A stretch of DNA of 64,000 bases from NCBI GenBank assembly GCA_018432315.1, contig JAHDLB010000030.1, positions 1-64,000 of the forward strand. Direction: 5' to 3'. Numbering within the stretch: position 1 is the stretch's first letter; each line of letters opens with the position of its first letter. Under the pieces are notes generated by a model. The model was given only the letters and a program-made list of their open reading frames with translations. It did no database searches and was not told the DNA's origin. Positions 54,050 through 62,886 of this stretch are shown here, piece after piece. The DNA is from Anaerolineae bacterium. GTDB lineage: Bacteria > Chloroflexota > Anaerolineae > Aggregatilineales > Aggregatilineaceae. A program made the position numbers and the translations under genes.

Positions 54050-55021
54050 ATGCCCGAACCACAGGCCCGCATCGTCTTCATGGGAACGCCCGATTTCGCC
54101 GTCCCGACTCTACACGCGCTCATCGACGCGCCCGACATGCAAATCGCCGGCGTCGTCACCCAGCCAGATCGCCCCGCCGGGCGCGGGCGGGCGGTCCAGA
54201 TGCCGCCCGTCAAACAGGCCGCGCTCGACGCAAACCTGCCGGTCATCCAGCCGGAGACGCTGCGCGATCCGGCAGCCGTCGACGCGCTGCGCGCCTGGGA
54301 GCCGGACTTCCTGGTCGTCGTCGCCTTCGGGCAAATTCTGCGCCAGGACGTGCTCGACATTCCGCGCATCGCGCCGGTCAACGTCCACGCGTCGCTGCTG
54401 CCGCGCTGGCGCGGCGCCGCGCCCATTCAGGCGGCCATTCGCGCCGGGGATCCGTACAGCGGGATCACGACGATGGTGATGGACGCCGGGCTGGATACCG
54501 GGCCGATCCTGCTCCAGGACTCGATCCCGATCGCGCCCGACGAAACGGGCCAATCGCTGCACGACAAGCTCGCGCACCTGGGCGCCGACCTGCTGGTGCT
54601 CACCCTGCGCTGGCTGCGCGCCGGCAGCATCTCGCCCCACCCCCAGCCGGCCAACGAAGCGCTGATCACGTACGCGCCCCAGCTCAAGAAAGAGGACGGT
54701 GCGATCGACTGGACCAGCAGCGCGGAGGCCATCGACCGTCACGTGCGGGCGTTCACGCCGTGGCCTGGTACGTACACCTATTGGAATGGCAAGCGGCTCA
54801 AGATTCTGGCGGGGTTCCCACACGGCGCAGCGGGCGGCGTCGCGCCGGGCCACGTCGCGGGGGTCCGGATCGCGGGCGCGAGGGGTGACGCGCCCTTCGC
54901 TATCGGGACGGGCAGCGGGGTTTACGTCCCGACACGGTTACAGCTTGCCGGTCGCCAGCCGGTCGATGCCGCCGAGTTTCTCAACGGCGCGCCCGATTTC
55001 ACCGGCAGCGTCCTGGGCTGA
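54050..55021 (+). CDS. fmt: Methionyl-tRNA formyltransferase
   Basis: 323 residues. Formylates initiator Met-tRNA using 10-formyl-tetrahydrofolate. Motifs: FMGTPDFAVPTL at the start, the Asn-containing APVNVHASLLPRWRGAAPIQ block (family SLLPxxRGAAPI), and DAGLDTGPIL. The C-terminal anticodon-binding domain is about 205-315. GGAGG precedes ATG 54050; an earlier ATG at 53993 lies in the divergent control region. The partner gene def is not seen nearby. Confidence 0.95.
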   Translation: MPEPQARIVFMGTPDFAVPTLHALIDAPDMQIAGVVTQPDRPAGRGRAVQMPPVKQAALDANLPVIQPETLRDPAAVDALRAWEPDFLVVVAFGQILRQDVLDIPRIAPVNVHASLLPRWRGAAPIQAAIRAGDPYSGITTMVMDAGLDTGPILLQDSIPIAPDETGQSLHDKLAHLGADLLVLTLRWLRAGSISPHPQPANEALITYAPQLKKEDGAIDWTSSAEAIDRHVRAFTPWPGTYTYWNGKRLKILAGFPHGAAGGVAPGHVAGVRIAGARGDAPFAIGTGSGVYVPTRLQLAGRQPVDAAEFLNGAPDFTGSVLG

Positions 55022-55024
55022 GCG

Positions 55025-55546
55025 TCACCACTCCTCCCAGTGAACGACCTCTTCCAGCGGCACCCTTCCCCCGGTGCGCGGGGGCCGGCTTCGCGGATCG
55101 GCGTCCGGGTGCGGATAGCCGAACGAGATCGCCCACGGCACGTCCATCTCGCCGGGGATGTGGCACGCCTGCCGCGCCACGTCCGGCTCGTAGATCGTCG
55201 CCATGCACGACGCCACGCCCAGCTCCCAGGCGGCCAGGATCATGTTCTGGCTCGCGCGGCCCAGGTCGAACGGCGTGGTGAGCGTGCGCGGCATGAGCAG
55301 GTCTTCGACGACGAGCACCGCCGCGAACGCCGCCCCGGCCAGGTGCCCGCACCACGGCCCGCATTCGCTGAGCGCCGCCAGCGTCTCGCGCCGGGTGACC
55401 ACCACAAAATGCCACGGCTGTTTGTTCTTGGCCGACCCGGCCAGACGCCCCGCGTTCACGATGGCCGTCATGTCCTCGCGGCTCACCGGTTGATCGGCAA
55501 ACTCGCGGATCGAGCGGTTAGTCTTGATCGCCTGCTGTACTCGCAC
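55025..55546 (-). CDS. Nitroreductase family protein
   Basis: 173 residues, FMN-dependent fold. N-terminal KTNRSIREFADQPVSRED, the FMN-contacting AGSAKNKQPWHFVVV, GRASQNMILAAWELG, and a C-terminal GGRVPLEEVVHWEEW. Members reduce nitroaromatics, quinones or flavin-like cofactors; the substrate is unknown. It starts with GTG after AGGAGA and overlaps the preceding large gene by 29 bases, so it is in the same operon. Confidence 0.88.
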   Translation of the reverse strand: MRVQQAIKTNRSIREFADQPVSREDMTAIVNAGRLAGSAKNKQPWHFVVVTRRETLAALSECGPWCGHLAGAAFAAVLVVEDLLMPRTLTTPFDLGRASQNMILAAWELGVASCMATIYEPDVARQACHIPGEMDVPWAISFGYPHPDADPRSRPPRTGGRVPLEEVVHWEEW

Positions 55547-57317
55547 CGTTCTCTCCTAACGCCGCCCCCTCCTGCACGGCCTTGCGCCTGCGCGATCCCT
55601 GCGCGCTCATCCGGTCCAGCTCCAGGCTGAAGATGCGCTGCAGCGTCGCCACAGCGGTCGCGTAGGTCGGCTCGGCGCCCAGGTAGCTCAGGCGACCGGC
55701 CCCCAGGTTCCGCCCCTTGGACATCGGCGTATCGCTCGCGTAGTGCAAAAACCCGATATCGAAGGGGGCGATATACAGGTTGACGATCTCGTCGACCGGG
55801 TGGCGCTGGGCGCGCACCATCTCGTAGATGGCGGACAGGTACGGCCCGGACTCCATCTCGACGATCGAGTAGCCCTCGCGATAGAACACGTCCATATAGC
55901 GCGCGTTCTGCAAAAACGTGCCGCGCACGCTCACGACTTTCTGGTTGTCCAGCACGCTGGTCAGCGTCAGGTACGGGATCACGTCCGACGCGGTGAAACA
56001 GTTGCCGAACATGTACGAGTTCTGGCTGTGCTCGTCATAGACCACGTTCGCGATCAGCACGTCGCCCACGCGCGCGTTGAGCGTCGCCGCCTTGCCGATC
56101 ACGTAGATGCCCTGCATCCGCGTGACGTACTGGCTGATCTTCGCCAGCACGTGGTACGCTGCCATCCCCAGCGGGTAATCGATGTTGACGATGACCGCGT
56201 CGCTGTCCATCAGCGGATCCATGCCATCCTCGCCGCAGCACACCAGCCGCGGATCGATGCTGTCGAGGTCCAGCTTGTTGAGCTCGATCACCTGGGCCTC
56301 GATGTCGAAGCCGTGCAGGCTCGACACGCGTGTGATCCCCACCGCCCCCTCCACCTCGCGGCGGCGGCGGTCGACATCGGGCAGCGTGGAATAGCGCCGC
56401 AGCGCGTAGTACAGGAAGTTGTTCTTGTTGTTGAGCTCCTCGCGCACGCGCACGTAATCGTATTCCGCCTTCAGCGCGGGATCGTTGGCGCGATCCACGT
56501 AGTCGAGGACCTCGTCTTCTTCCTGCAGCGCAAACCCGCTCAACAGGTTCGGGATGGCGTGCACGTTGCTCGACACGAAATACACGGGCCGGTCTTCGAG
56601 CACCACCGACGGCACCGACTGGCGCACGTTGAACCACCAGTCCGACGTGGCGCGCTGGTAGTTGATGTACGTGCCGGCCAGCAGCCGCAGCATGATCCGC
56701 TTGGGCGCGCTGGCGATCTTCTCCAGCGTGGGGATCATCTGGCTGCCCCAGGCTTCCTGCAAGCGGCTGAGCTCGTCCGGCGACACGCTCAGCACCTTCG
56801 CCAGGTCGGCGGTGCGCGCCAGGGTCGCGTTGGCGCTGTACGCCGCCAGAATCGCCTGGGACGAGGTCGGCTGCAGCAGCCCGTGCAGCTTGTTCCATTC
56901 GATCTGGTAGGCGACCAGGATCGGGATCAAGTCGTCGATGTCCGAGCGGCTCGCGATGTAGGCCGCCAGCGTGTGCTGGCCGTCGAACGCCATCCGGCGG
57001 CGGCGCGCCGGCGCGGAGGAGGACTCCCACGTCTCGATGTCCTCGTAGCCGTAATCGCGGAAGACGCGATCGGTCTGGCCCATCACCACCAGATCGACGT
57101 CGGCCATGCACAGTGGTAGGCGCATGATCGCGTAGAACAGCGCCGACGCGTCCGGCGTGGGCTGGCGCGCGTTGACGTGCAGCGACGAATTCATCGCCAC
57201 GTGGGCCTCGACCAGCGCATCGAGCTGCACCGCGTGGCTGGAACGTAGCAGGGAGTAGTACGTGCGGATGTAAAGCTCGATCTCTTCGCTGCCCGTCTTG
57301 GGTACTGTCCGGTCCAT
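55518..57317 (-). CDS. Large protein with nucleoside-phosphorylase-like C-terminal motifs
   Basis: 599 residues, no signal or membrane helix. Residues 1-330 are mostly helical with no family I can name. Residues about 370-570 carry, in order, GIYVIGKAATLNARVGDVLIA (read as GKAATL near 408 and GDVLIA), VEMESGPYLSAIYE (485-498) and HYASDTP (525-531). These correspond to the G(T/S)AGGL/GDVVV, (E)MExAA and (I)SD blocks of the PNP/MTAN superfamily, in the same order and similar spacing. The ribose-binding Met-Glu pair and the catalytic Asp would be kept. It may act on a nucleoside or bind one. I recall a DUF catalogued for such proteins (DUF6909) but cannot confirm it. It lies 27 bases after a TIR gene. 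Confidence 0.6.
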   Translation of the reverse strand: MDRTVPKTGSEEIELYIRTYYSLLRSSHAVQLDALVEAHVAMNSSLHVNARQPTPDASALFYAIMRLPLCMADVDLVVMGQTDRVFRDYGYEDIETWESSSAPARRRRMAFDGQHTLAAYIASRSDIDDLIPILVAYQIEWNKLHGLLQPTSSQAILAAYSANATLARTADLAKVLSVSPDELSRLQEAWGSQMIPTLEKIASAPKRIMLRLLAGTYINYQRATSDWWFNVRQSVPSVVLEDRPVYFVSSNVHAIPNLLSGFALQEEDEVLDYVDRANDPALKAEYDYVRVREELNNKNNFLYYALRRYSTLPDVDRRRREVEGAVGITRVSSLHGFDIEAQVIELNKLDLDSIDPRLVCCGEDGMDPLMDSDAVIVNIDYPLGMAAYHVLAKISQYVTRMQGIYVIGKAATLNARVGDVLIANVVYDEHSQNSYMFGNCFTASDVIPYLTLTSVLDNQKVVSVRGTFLQNARYMDVFYREGYSIVEMESGPYLSAIYEMVRAQRHPVDEIVNLYIAPFDIGFLHYASDTPMSKGRNLGAGRLSYLGAEPTYATAVATLQRIFSLELDRMSAQGSRRRKAVQEGAALGENGASTAGDQD

Positions 57318-57344
57318 AGTCTTTCCTTAACTCCTACCCCGATC

Positions 57345-57884
57345 CTACACCGGAATGATGCCAAAAGCGATCCCCAACAGCACGCCCGCCACCACGAGCG
57401 CCACCGCCACCAGGAAGCGCCGCCGCCGCTGCTGGCGCGAGATCAACCGTGGTGGGCGGCGCGGCGGGCGAACCTGCGCCGCCGGGTCCGGCGACAGCAG
57501 CAGGCTGGCCGGGCTGGGCACCGCCGCGAGCACGTCGGGCAGCACGTCTTCGTAGGTCCGGGTGCCGTCGACCATCGCCGCGTGCTCCAGGTAGCGCGGC
57601 ACGTCGCCCGGCGAGCGCAGCAGTACCACCACCGGCTTGTGCCGCCGCCGCGCCAGGATCCCCTCGTGGCGAATCCCGGTCCGGCGGCCCTCTTCCGGCG
57701 ACAGGATCATGATCATCGCGCCACAGCCCCGGATCGCGCGCCGGGTTTCGGCGGCCCAGGCCATCGTGCCCGCCTGGGTGACCGGATCGACGAACACCGG
57801 ATAGCCGCTGTCCTGCAGATCGGTCACCAGCCGGTGCGCGAATTCGTGATCATCGGGCGGGTAACTGATGTACAGGTGCTGCAT
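57345..57884 (-). CDS. TIR-domain protein with C-terminal membrane anchor
   Basis: 179 residues. TIR domain about 1-120: HLYISYPPDDHEFAHRLV (strand A with conserved Tyr and Asp), SGYPVFVDP, MAWAAETRRAI, CGAMIMILSPEE, then RHEGILARRRHKPVVVLL where the Glu fits the NADase catalytic position. A Pro/Arg linker follows, then one transmembrane helix at the end (about 157-177). TIR domains cleave NAD+ or mediate protein contacts; the anchored form would place it at the membrane, facing the cytoplasm. GGGAGG precedes the ATG. It sits 12 bases after the peptidase gene and 27 before the PNP-like gene. Confidence 0.82.
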   Translation of the reverse strand: MQHLYISYPPDDHEFAHRLVTDLQDSGYPVFVDPVTQAGTMAWAAETRRAIRGCGAMIMILSPEEGRRTGIRHEGILARRRHKPVVVLLRSPGDVPRYLEHAAMVDGTRTYEDVLPDVLAAVPSPASLLLSPDPAAQVRPPRRPPRLISRQQRRRRFLVAVALVVAGVLLGIAFGIIPV

Positions 57885-57896
57885 GGCGCCTCCCGG

Positions 57897-59486
57897 CTAG
57901 TTGGCGAACTTCATCACGAAGTAGTCCGGGTTCAGTTTCTCGCCGGTCGCGGCTTCCAGCGCGTCGTTCCAGTGCAGCGTCGCGCCCAGGGCGAACACGC
58001 GCTCGCGGAAGAAGTCCCCGGCCTCACGCCGTCCGACGATTCCGCCCGCGTGCTCGGCCAGCCAGCGATCCCATTGCAGCGACATCATGCGCCCCAGCAG
58101 GTAATTCTGGTAATAGGCCGGCACCAGCGCCACGTGATACTTGGTGGCCCAGTCCGGCAGGTGCTCGCGCCCTTCCGGCTTGTTGAGGAACTGGTACTTC
58201 TGCACGAGATCCCACCACGTGGCGTCCAGGTCGCGCGAGGGGTCCTCGTACAACAGCCGCTCGAAGTTCACCACGACCATCACCCACCGCGCGAAGATCA
58301 GCTCTTCGAGGCGGAAGCGGGCCGCGCTCGCCGCGCCGATGGTCGCCGCCTGCGACGGTGACGCCCCCAGATAGCGCACGTGCCATTCCGGGTCCAGCGT
58401 CTGCGCGCCCATCAACATCGCCATCGCCTCGGTGCTCAGAATGTGCGGGAAGGTGCGCAGCAGCCACGGCAGGTTCTGCGGGATGTATTTGTCGTACACG
58501 CCGTGGCCCAGCTCGTGCAGCAGCGTTTCCATCCAGCGCAGCACCGGCTGGAGGTTGCACAGCGTCCGCACATCGCCCTCGCGATCGACGTGCATACAAA
58601 ACGCGTGCTGGTCCTTACCCTCGCGCTCGTACAGGTCGCTGCGGTCCAGAATGTCGCGCACGTCCATGCCCAGATCGTCATACGTGCGCACCGCCAGCTC
58701 GACCAGGTTCTGCCCGGTAAACGGCGCGTCGTAATCGAACTCGCCGATCATCGGCGCGCGCTGGAAGAACGGATCGGCGTAGTGCCACGGCATCAGGTCG
58801 GCGGCGGGCACGCCAAACCGGTCGCTGAGCTGCGCGTCCATGGCGGCCTTCGCCCGGCGGTATGGCTCGTCGATCTTCGCCGCCAGGTCGTCCAGCATGC
58901 CGTACAGCCAGTCCGGGTCCAGCTCGTTGAGCGCCAGGCTCATGCGGTGGAAATTCTCGTAGCCCATGCGGTGCGCCGCGTCATTGCGCAGCTCGGCCAG
59001 CCGCCGGATCGAGTCCGCCACGCGCGGGCCGATCCGCTTGCTGGCTTCCCACGCGGCGCGCCGCCGGTCGGAATCCGTTTCGTTGGCGAGAATCGCGTCG
59101 ATGGCGTTGGCCGTCAGGCGCGCGCCATCCACCTCGGCGCGGAAATTGGTGTAGGCGTCGTCCAGGGTCTTCGACAGCGCCGTGATCTCGTCGATCGTCT
59201 CCGGATCGCGCTGCCCTTCGGCATAGCCCAGGTGCAGCATGTGCACCATCCGGGCGAGTTGCGCATCGTCGCCTGCCGCGCCATTTTCGTCCCACGTCTT
59301 GAACCGGTGATAGGCGTCGGGATTGGCCCAGAACCGCATCCATTCGGCGCGCGCCCCTGCCGCCGCGTCCAGCGCCTTCTGCCCCCCGGTGGTGGAGGCT
59401 TCCCAGTTGGTCAAATTCAGCTTGATGAACCGCTCACGTATCTGGGCTGTTGTCTCGTCTACAGCCGCCCGCACTGCGTCCGACAT
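57897..59486 (-). CDS. M2/M3-like zinc peptidase
   Basis: About 529 residues, cytoplasmic, mostly helical. The gluzincin motif is HELGHGVYD near residues 328-336, followed by WLLRTFPHILSTEAMAML with the downstream Glu ligand. This pattern (HExxH with Y-D after it, then LLR and EA) is closer to M2 angiotensin-converting-enzyme-like dipeptidases than to classic M3 oligopeptidases, but the two belong to one superfamily. It probably trims peptides. ATG 59486 has GAGGAG upstream. It is the first gene of the leftward operon with the TIR and PNP-like genes. Confidence 0.8.
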   Translation of the reverse strand: MSDAVRAAVDETTAQIRERFIKLNLTNWEASTTGGQKALDAAAGARAEWMRFWANPDAYHRFKTWDENGAAGDDAQLARMVHMLHLGYAEGQRDPETIDEITALSKTLDDAYTNFRAEVDGARLTANAIDAILANETDSDRRRAAWEASKRIGPRVADSIRRLAELRNDAAHRMGYENFHRMSLALNELDPDWLYGMLDDLAAKIDEPYRRAKAAMDAQLSDRFGVPAADLMPWHYADPFFQRAPMIGEFDYDAPFTGQNLVELAVRTYDDLGMDVRDILDRSDLYEREGKDQHAFCMHVDREGDVRTLCNLQPVLRWMETLLHELGHGVYDKYIPQNLPWLLRTFPHILSTEAMAMLMGAQTLDPEWHVRYLGASPSQAATIGAASAARFRLEELIFARWVMVVVNFERLLYEDPSRDLDATWWDLVQKYQFLNKPEGREHLPDWATKYHVALVPAYYQNYLLGRMMSLQWDRWLAEHAGGIVGRREAGDFFRERVFALGATLHWNDALEAATGEKLNPDYFVMKFAN

Positions 59487-59659
59487 TCGGGTCAACTCCT
59501 CAATTGGCCGGATACACGATTGTCTCCCAAGATATAACACAAAGCCGGGCGAAAAACGAGACGCGCCCGCCTTTCGGATCGCGCGCGAGTAGGCTATGAT
59601 TCGGTTGTTCGACTCTTCGACACGTGACCTGCGGGCTGGCCTGAAGGATGAATCGACCG

Positions 59660-60535
59660 ATGAGAGACCTGATTGTGAATGCTGACGACTTTGGGCGCGC
59701 GCCGGGCGTCAACCGGGGCATTCTCGAAGCCTACGAAGCCGGCATTGTCACCTCCACCACCGTCATGATCAATTTTCCGGACGCCGCCGCCGGGCTGGAA
59801 CAGGCGCTCGCCAGCGCGCCCGACCTGGGCATCGGCCTGCACCTGAACCTGACCTCGGGCCGCCCGGTGCTGCCCGCCGAGCGCGTCCCTTCGCTGGTGA
59901 ATGACGATGGCCGGTTTCACCACATCCAGGACTGGGCCGCCCACATGGACGCGTTCGAGCCGGATCACATCCGTGCCGAGCTCGTCGCCCAGCTCGACCA
60001 TTTCCTGAGCCTCGCCGGGCGCCCGCCCGATCACCTCGACGCGCACCACCACGCCATCTATCTCCACCCGGACGCGCTGCCGGTGATGCTCGAATTCGCC
60101 CACAGCTACAACCTGCCCATCCGCGACACGCAGCTCAGCGCGCTCGACGACTCGCCGGACGGCGCGCTGGCCGAGCTGATGAGCATCGTGCCCGGCCTGT
60201 CGGACCTCGCCGCGCAGAAACTCGTCGAGCGCCTGCGCCATGCGCTGGACCAGGGACCGGCTCCCCACTGCCCGGCGCGGCTGGAGCTTGGGTTCTACGA
60301 CAAACAGGCGACCCTCGGCAACCTGTTGGTGATCCTCACCAACCTGCCGGAGGATCGCCCCACCGAGCTGATGTGCCATCCGGGCTACGTCGACGAGGTG
60401 CTCGGCGCCAGCGGCTACGTGCACGGGCGCGAAGCCGAGATCGGCCACCTGACTCACCCGGCCACGCTGGAATGCATCCGCTCCGAGGAGATCCGGCTCA
60501 TTACCTTCGGCGACCTGGCGCGGAGCGCAGCATGA
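59660..60535 (+). CDS. ChbG/HpnK family deacetylase (YdjC-like)
   Basis: About 291 residues. The metal and catalytic blocks are complete: IVNADDFGRAPGVNRG, IGLHLNLTSG, DHLDAHHHAIYLHP, and MCHPGYVDE. The family removes N-acetyl groups from chito-oligosaccharides or hopanoid glycolipids. No signal peptide, so cytoplasmic. Start ATG 59660 fits the family's short N-terminus; ATG 59648 is an alternative. It overlaps the next gene by 4 bases (ATGA), so it is coupled to the dead-2H-like gene. Confidence 0.88.
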   Translation: MRDLIVNADDFGRAPGVNRGILEAYEAGIVTSTTVMINFPDAAAGLEQALASAPDLGIGLHLNLTSGRPVLPAERVPSLVNDDGRFHHIQDWAAHMDAFEPDHIRAELVAQLDHFLSLAGRPPDHLDAHHHAIYLHPDALPVMLEFAHSYNLPIRDTQLSALDDSPDGALAELMSIVPGLSDLAAQKLVERLRHALDQGPAPHCPARLELGFYDKQATLGNLLVILTNLPEDRPTELMCHPGYVDEVLGASGYVHGREAEIGHLTHPATLECIRSEEIRLITFGDLARSAA

Positions 60536-61551
60536 CCGACTATTACGACCCCGACGACGATCTGTTCTCTTACGAAGATTTCGAGGACATCGACAACGCG
60601 GCGTGGGACCCCGACGCGCTGGAGCCGATCGATCTCACCGAGCTTGACAGCGACGACGATCTGCAAGCGCCCAGCGACGCAGCGGAAGAACTGCTGGAGC
60701 GCATCGAGACGCTGGACGACGAGATCCCGCCGCGCCCGCCGGAGCCGTCCCTCGCGGATCCGCGCCTGGTGGACGACGAACGCCCCGCCGACGAATACGA
60801 ACCCCCGGACGACGATGAGCCCGGCGAGGAAGCCGAAATGCTCGAAGACGAGGAGCCCGGCGCGGACGATCTGCCCGAAGAAGCGCCGCCGCCCCGCGAG
60901 CGAACGATCCGCATCGGCGGACGCGGGCGGATGCAGCGGCTCCCGCTGGGGCCGCCCCCCACCCGCCCCGAGACAACCCACCGCGAAGCAGAGCTACACG
61001 CTCCGCCGGATGACGTGTACCGGCTGGCCCTGGCGCTGCCGCTCGACCTGGGCGCGGAAGTGCTGGAACTGCGCGCGCTGGGCGAGATCGAGGAAATGCC
61101 GCCGCCGGGGATCGACCTGGCCTTCGCGTTCCGGGCGGATGACCTGGCCGCCGCCGAGAGCGCGATCGCGGCCTGGGCGGAACGCTATCTGCCGCTGGAG
61201 CTGTCGCTCGCCGAGATCGTGGCCGAGGTCGCCGGGGCGCAGCAGTACATCGCCGCGTGGCGCGTCGAGCCGAACGCCGCCCTGCAGGACGCCCAGCTCG
61301 CGCTCCGGCGCGCGCTGACTCCACTGGTGACGCCGCTCGCCGAAGGGCCGGCAGCCCTCCAGCCGCGCATCGTCATCGGGGCGCACGTACCGGCCCGCAC
61401 CTACCCGCTGGTCATCGGCCAGATGCAGCGCGATTTCGCGCCCTTCGCGTGGCACGTCGCCTCAGTGGCCCTGTTCCGCGCCGAGGCGGGTGCCGATCCC
61501 GGCGCGTGGGAGCTGGCTCGCGCTTTTGGCTCCTCCGCCGGGCGCGAGTGA
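60532..61551 (+). CDS. Acidic protein with degenerate 2H/LigT-like domain
   Basis: 339 residues. The first 130 or so are strongly acidic and Pro-rich, probably disordered, with a short basic block (IGGRGRMQRL). Residues about 160-335 follow the 2H (LigT/2'-5' RNA ligase) pattern: a YRLALALPLD strand, then IDLAFAF at the place of the first HxT strand, WAERYLPLELSL, a helix LRRALTPLV, QPRIVIGAHVP at the second HxT place, and FAWHVASVALFRAE with a final W. In active 2H enzymes both strands hold HxT; here they read IDL and RIV. It is probably a non-catalytic binder, or not 2H at all. It is coupled to the deacetylase, and the SLATT genes follow after 38 bases. Confidence 0.55.
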   Translation: MTDYYDPDDDLFSYEDFEDIDNAAWDPDALEPIDLTELDSDDDLQAPSDAAEELLERIETLDDEIPPRPPEPSLADPRLVDDERPADEYEPPDDDEPGEEAEMLEDEEPGADDLPEEAPPPRERTIRIGGRGRMQRLPLGPPPTRPETTHREAELHAPPDDVYRLALALPLDLGAEVLELRALGEIEEMPPPGIDLAFAFRADDLAAAESAIAAWAERYLPLELSLAEIVAEVAGAQQYIAAWRVEPNAALQDAQLALRRALTPLVTPLAEGPAALQPRIVIGAHVPARTYPLVIGQMQRDFAPFAWHVASVALFRAEAGADPGAWELARAFGSSAGRE

Positions 61552-61589
61552 TCACACCAACGATTACGTAACCGTCAGGGAGAGAGTGT

Positions 61590-62363
61590 ATGTCCGAGCA
61601 ACCCGCATCCAACGCCACACCCGCCTCGATCGCGCCGTTCTATACTACCGAGCCTGACGAGCGCTCCCGGTTGTTCTTCCGGCGCCGCCGCCCCCGGTGG
61701 AGCTATCCGCGCGATTGGGTCCGCCCGCCGGAAGATCAGTACCAGGAGGAACTGGCCCGCGAAGGGTTCATCACCGACCAGTTTGCCCAACAGGCGCTCC
61801 GCCAGTCCATCTCTGACGACCTGCGCATCGAGCTGCGCGAGCTGGACCAGCACCTGCTGCCGCACTTCTGGCGGCTGGACCAGGAAGCCAAGTATTATCA
61901 GAACCGGCATTTTCTGTTCCAGTGGACGTTCATCATCTCGGCGTTTCTGACGACCGCCCTGGCCGCGGCGAGCGTATTCGCCTACGCGAAGGACTGGCAG
62001 GGGACGACGGGCCTGATACCGGCGGCGTTTGGCCTGGCGACGGCGATCGTCAGCGGAATCGCGGCTGCCGTGTCGTACCTGGACGCCAACCAGACGCCCC
62101 AGCGGCGCTGGTTCCAGGCGCGGGCCCAGGCGGAAAGCCTGCGATCGCTGTATTTCCTGTTCATCGCCCGCCAGCCGCCGTTCGACACGCCCTCGGTCCG
62201 GGAACGCGTCGAGATCATGCGCCAGAAGGTGGTCGACGTCCTCACCGAAAAGACCGCGCCCAACCGCCGCGCAACCGACAAGGACCAGCCCCAGCGCCCG
62301 CCCACGCCCGCGCCACCCGCACCCGAGCCTGAAGAACCCGCAGACGAGGAAGAATCACGATGA
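61590..62363 (+). CDS. SLATT/DUF4231-like two-helix membrane protein
   Basis: 257 residues. A basic N-terminus, an amphipathic lead-in (LDQHLLPHFWRLDQEAKYYQNRH), two transmembrane helices (about 113-133 and 142-165), then a conserved helical tail (WFQARAQAESLRSLYFLFIA, 20 residues long) and a Pro/Glu-rich end. This order is that of DUF4231/SLATT domains, proposed in the literature to be membrane effectors in nucleotide-signalling defence systems. AGGGAGAGAG precedes the ATG. It overlaps the next gene by 4 bases. Confidence 0.72.
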   Translation: MSEQPASNATPASIAPFYTTEPDERSRLFFRRRRPRWSYPRDWVRPPEDQYQEELAREGFITDQFAQQALRQSISDDLRIELRELDQHLLPHFWRLDQEAKYYQNRHFLFQWTFIISAFLTTALAAASVFAYAKDWQGTTGLIPAAFGLATAIVSGIAAAVSYLDANQTPQRRWFQARAQAESLRSLYFLFIARQPPFDTPSVRERVEIMRQKVVDVLTEKTAPNRRATDKDQPQRPPTPAPPAPEPEEPADEEESR

Positions 62364-62878
62364 GCGAGCAGGTCACACTCATGTCGGAAGAAGAGGCCCA
62401 ACTGCGCAGCATGTTGTACCTGCGCCAGCGCGTCGATTTTCAGGAAGAGTATTACCGGAAGCGAATCGACGAGTTCACCTTCAACTCGGACAAGATGCTG
62501 TGGGTATCCGCGGCCCTGATGGCAACCTCGACCGTCGTATCGTCCTATTCGATGGTGGCGAATGGCGTGGTGCTGTCGTTCATCACGGCGCTGCTGCCCG
62601 CCTGCGCGACGGCGGTCGCGGCGTTTCGCTCACTCTACCAGTGGCAGCGCCAGGCGACGCTCTACGACGCCAGCCGCCTGTCGCTCTTGCAGGCAAAGCT
62701 CGCCATGCCGGACACGGATTTTCTCGAGCCGGGCGACTACGCGCGCTATTTCCCGCAGTTGGTCCAACAGGCGGAGACGGTGCTGCGGAACGAGGCCGCC
62801 CAGTGGGGCCAGCTCGAAGGCGTGCTGACCAGCGGTATCACGGCTGCCGACTTGCAGCCGCCCGCCCCGCCGGAATAG
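62360..62878 (+). CDS. Second SLATT-like two-helix membrane protein
   Basis: 172 residues. Lead-in helix (VDFQEEYYRKRIDEFTFNSDK), two transmembrane helices (about 50-70 and 74-95), and a C-terminal helical part (WQRQATLYDASRLSLLQAKLAM, 22 residues described in two: WQRQATLYDAS and LSLLQAKLAM). The layout matches the protein before it, so the two could form hetero-oligomers. Its ATG overlaps the stop of the previous gene. The transcript ends just before the convergent mltG. Confidence 0.7.
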   Translation: MSEQVTLMSEEEAQLRSMLYLRQRVDFQEEYYRKRIDEFTFNSDKMLWVSAALMATSTVVSSYSMVANGVVLSFITALLPACATAVAAFRSLYQWQRQATLYDASRLSLLQAKLAMPDTDFLEPGDYARYFPQLVQQAETVLRNEAAQWGQLEGVLTSGITAADLQPPAPPE

Positions 62879-62886
62879 CGCGGGCG

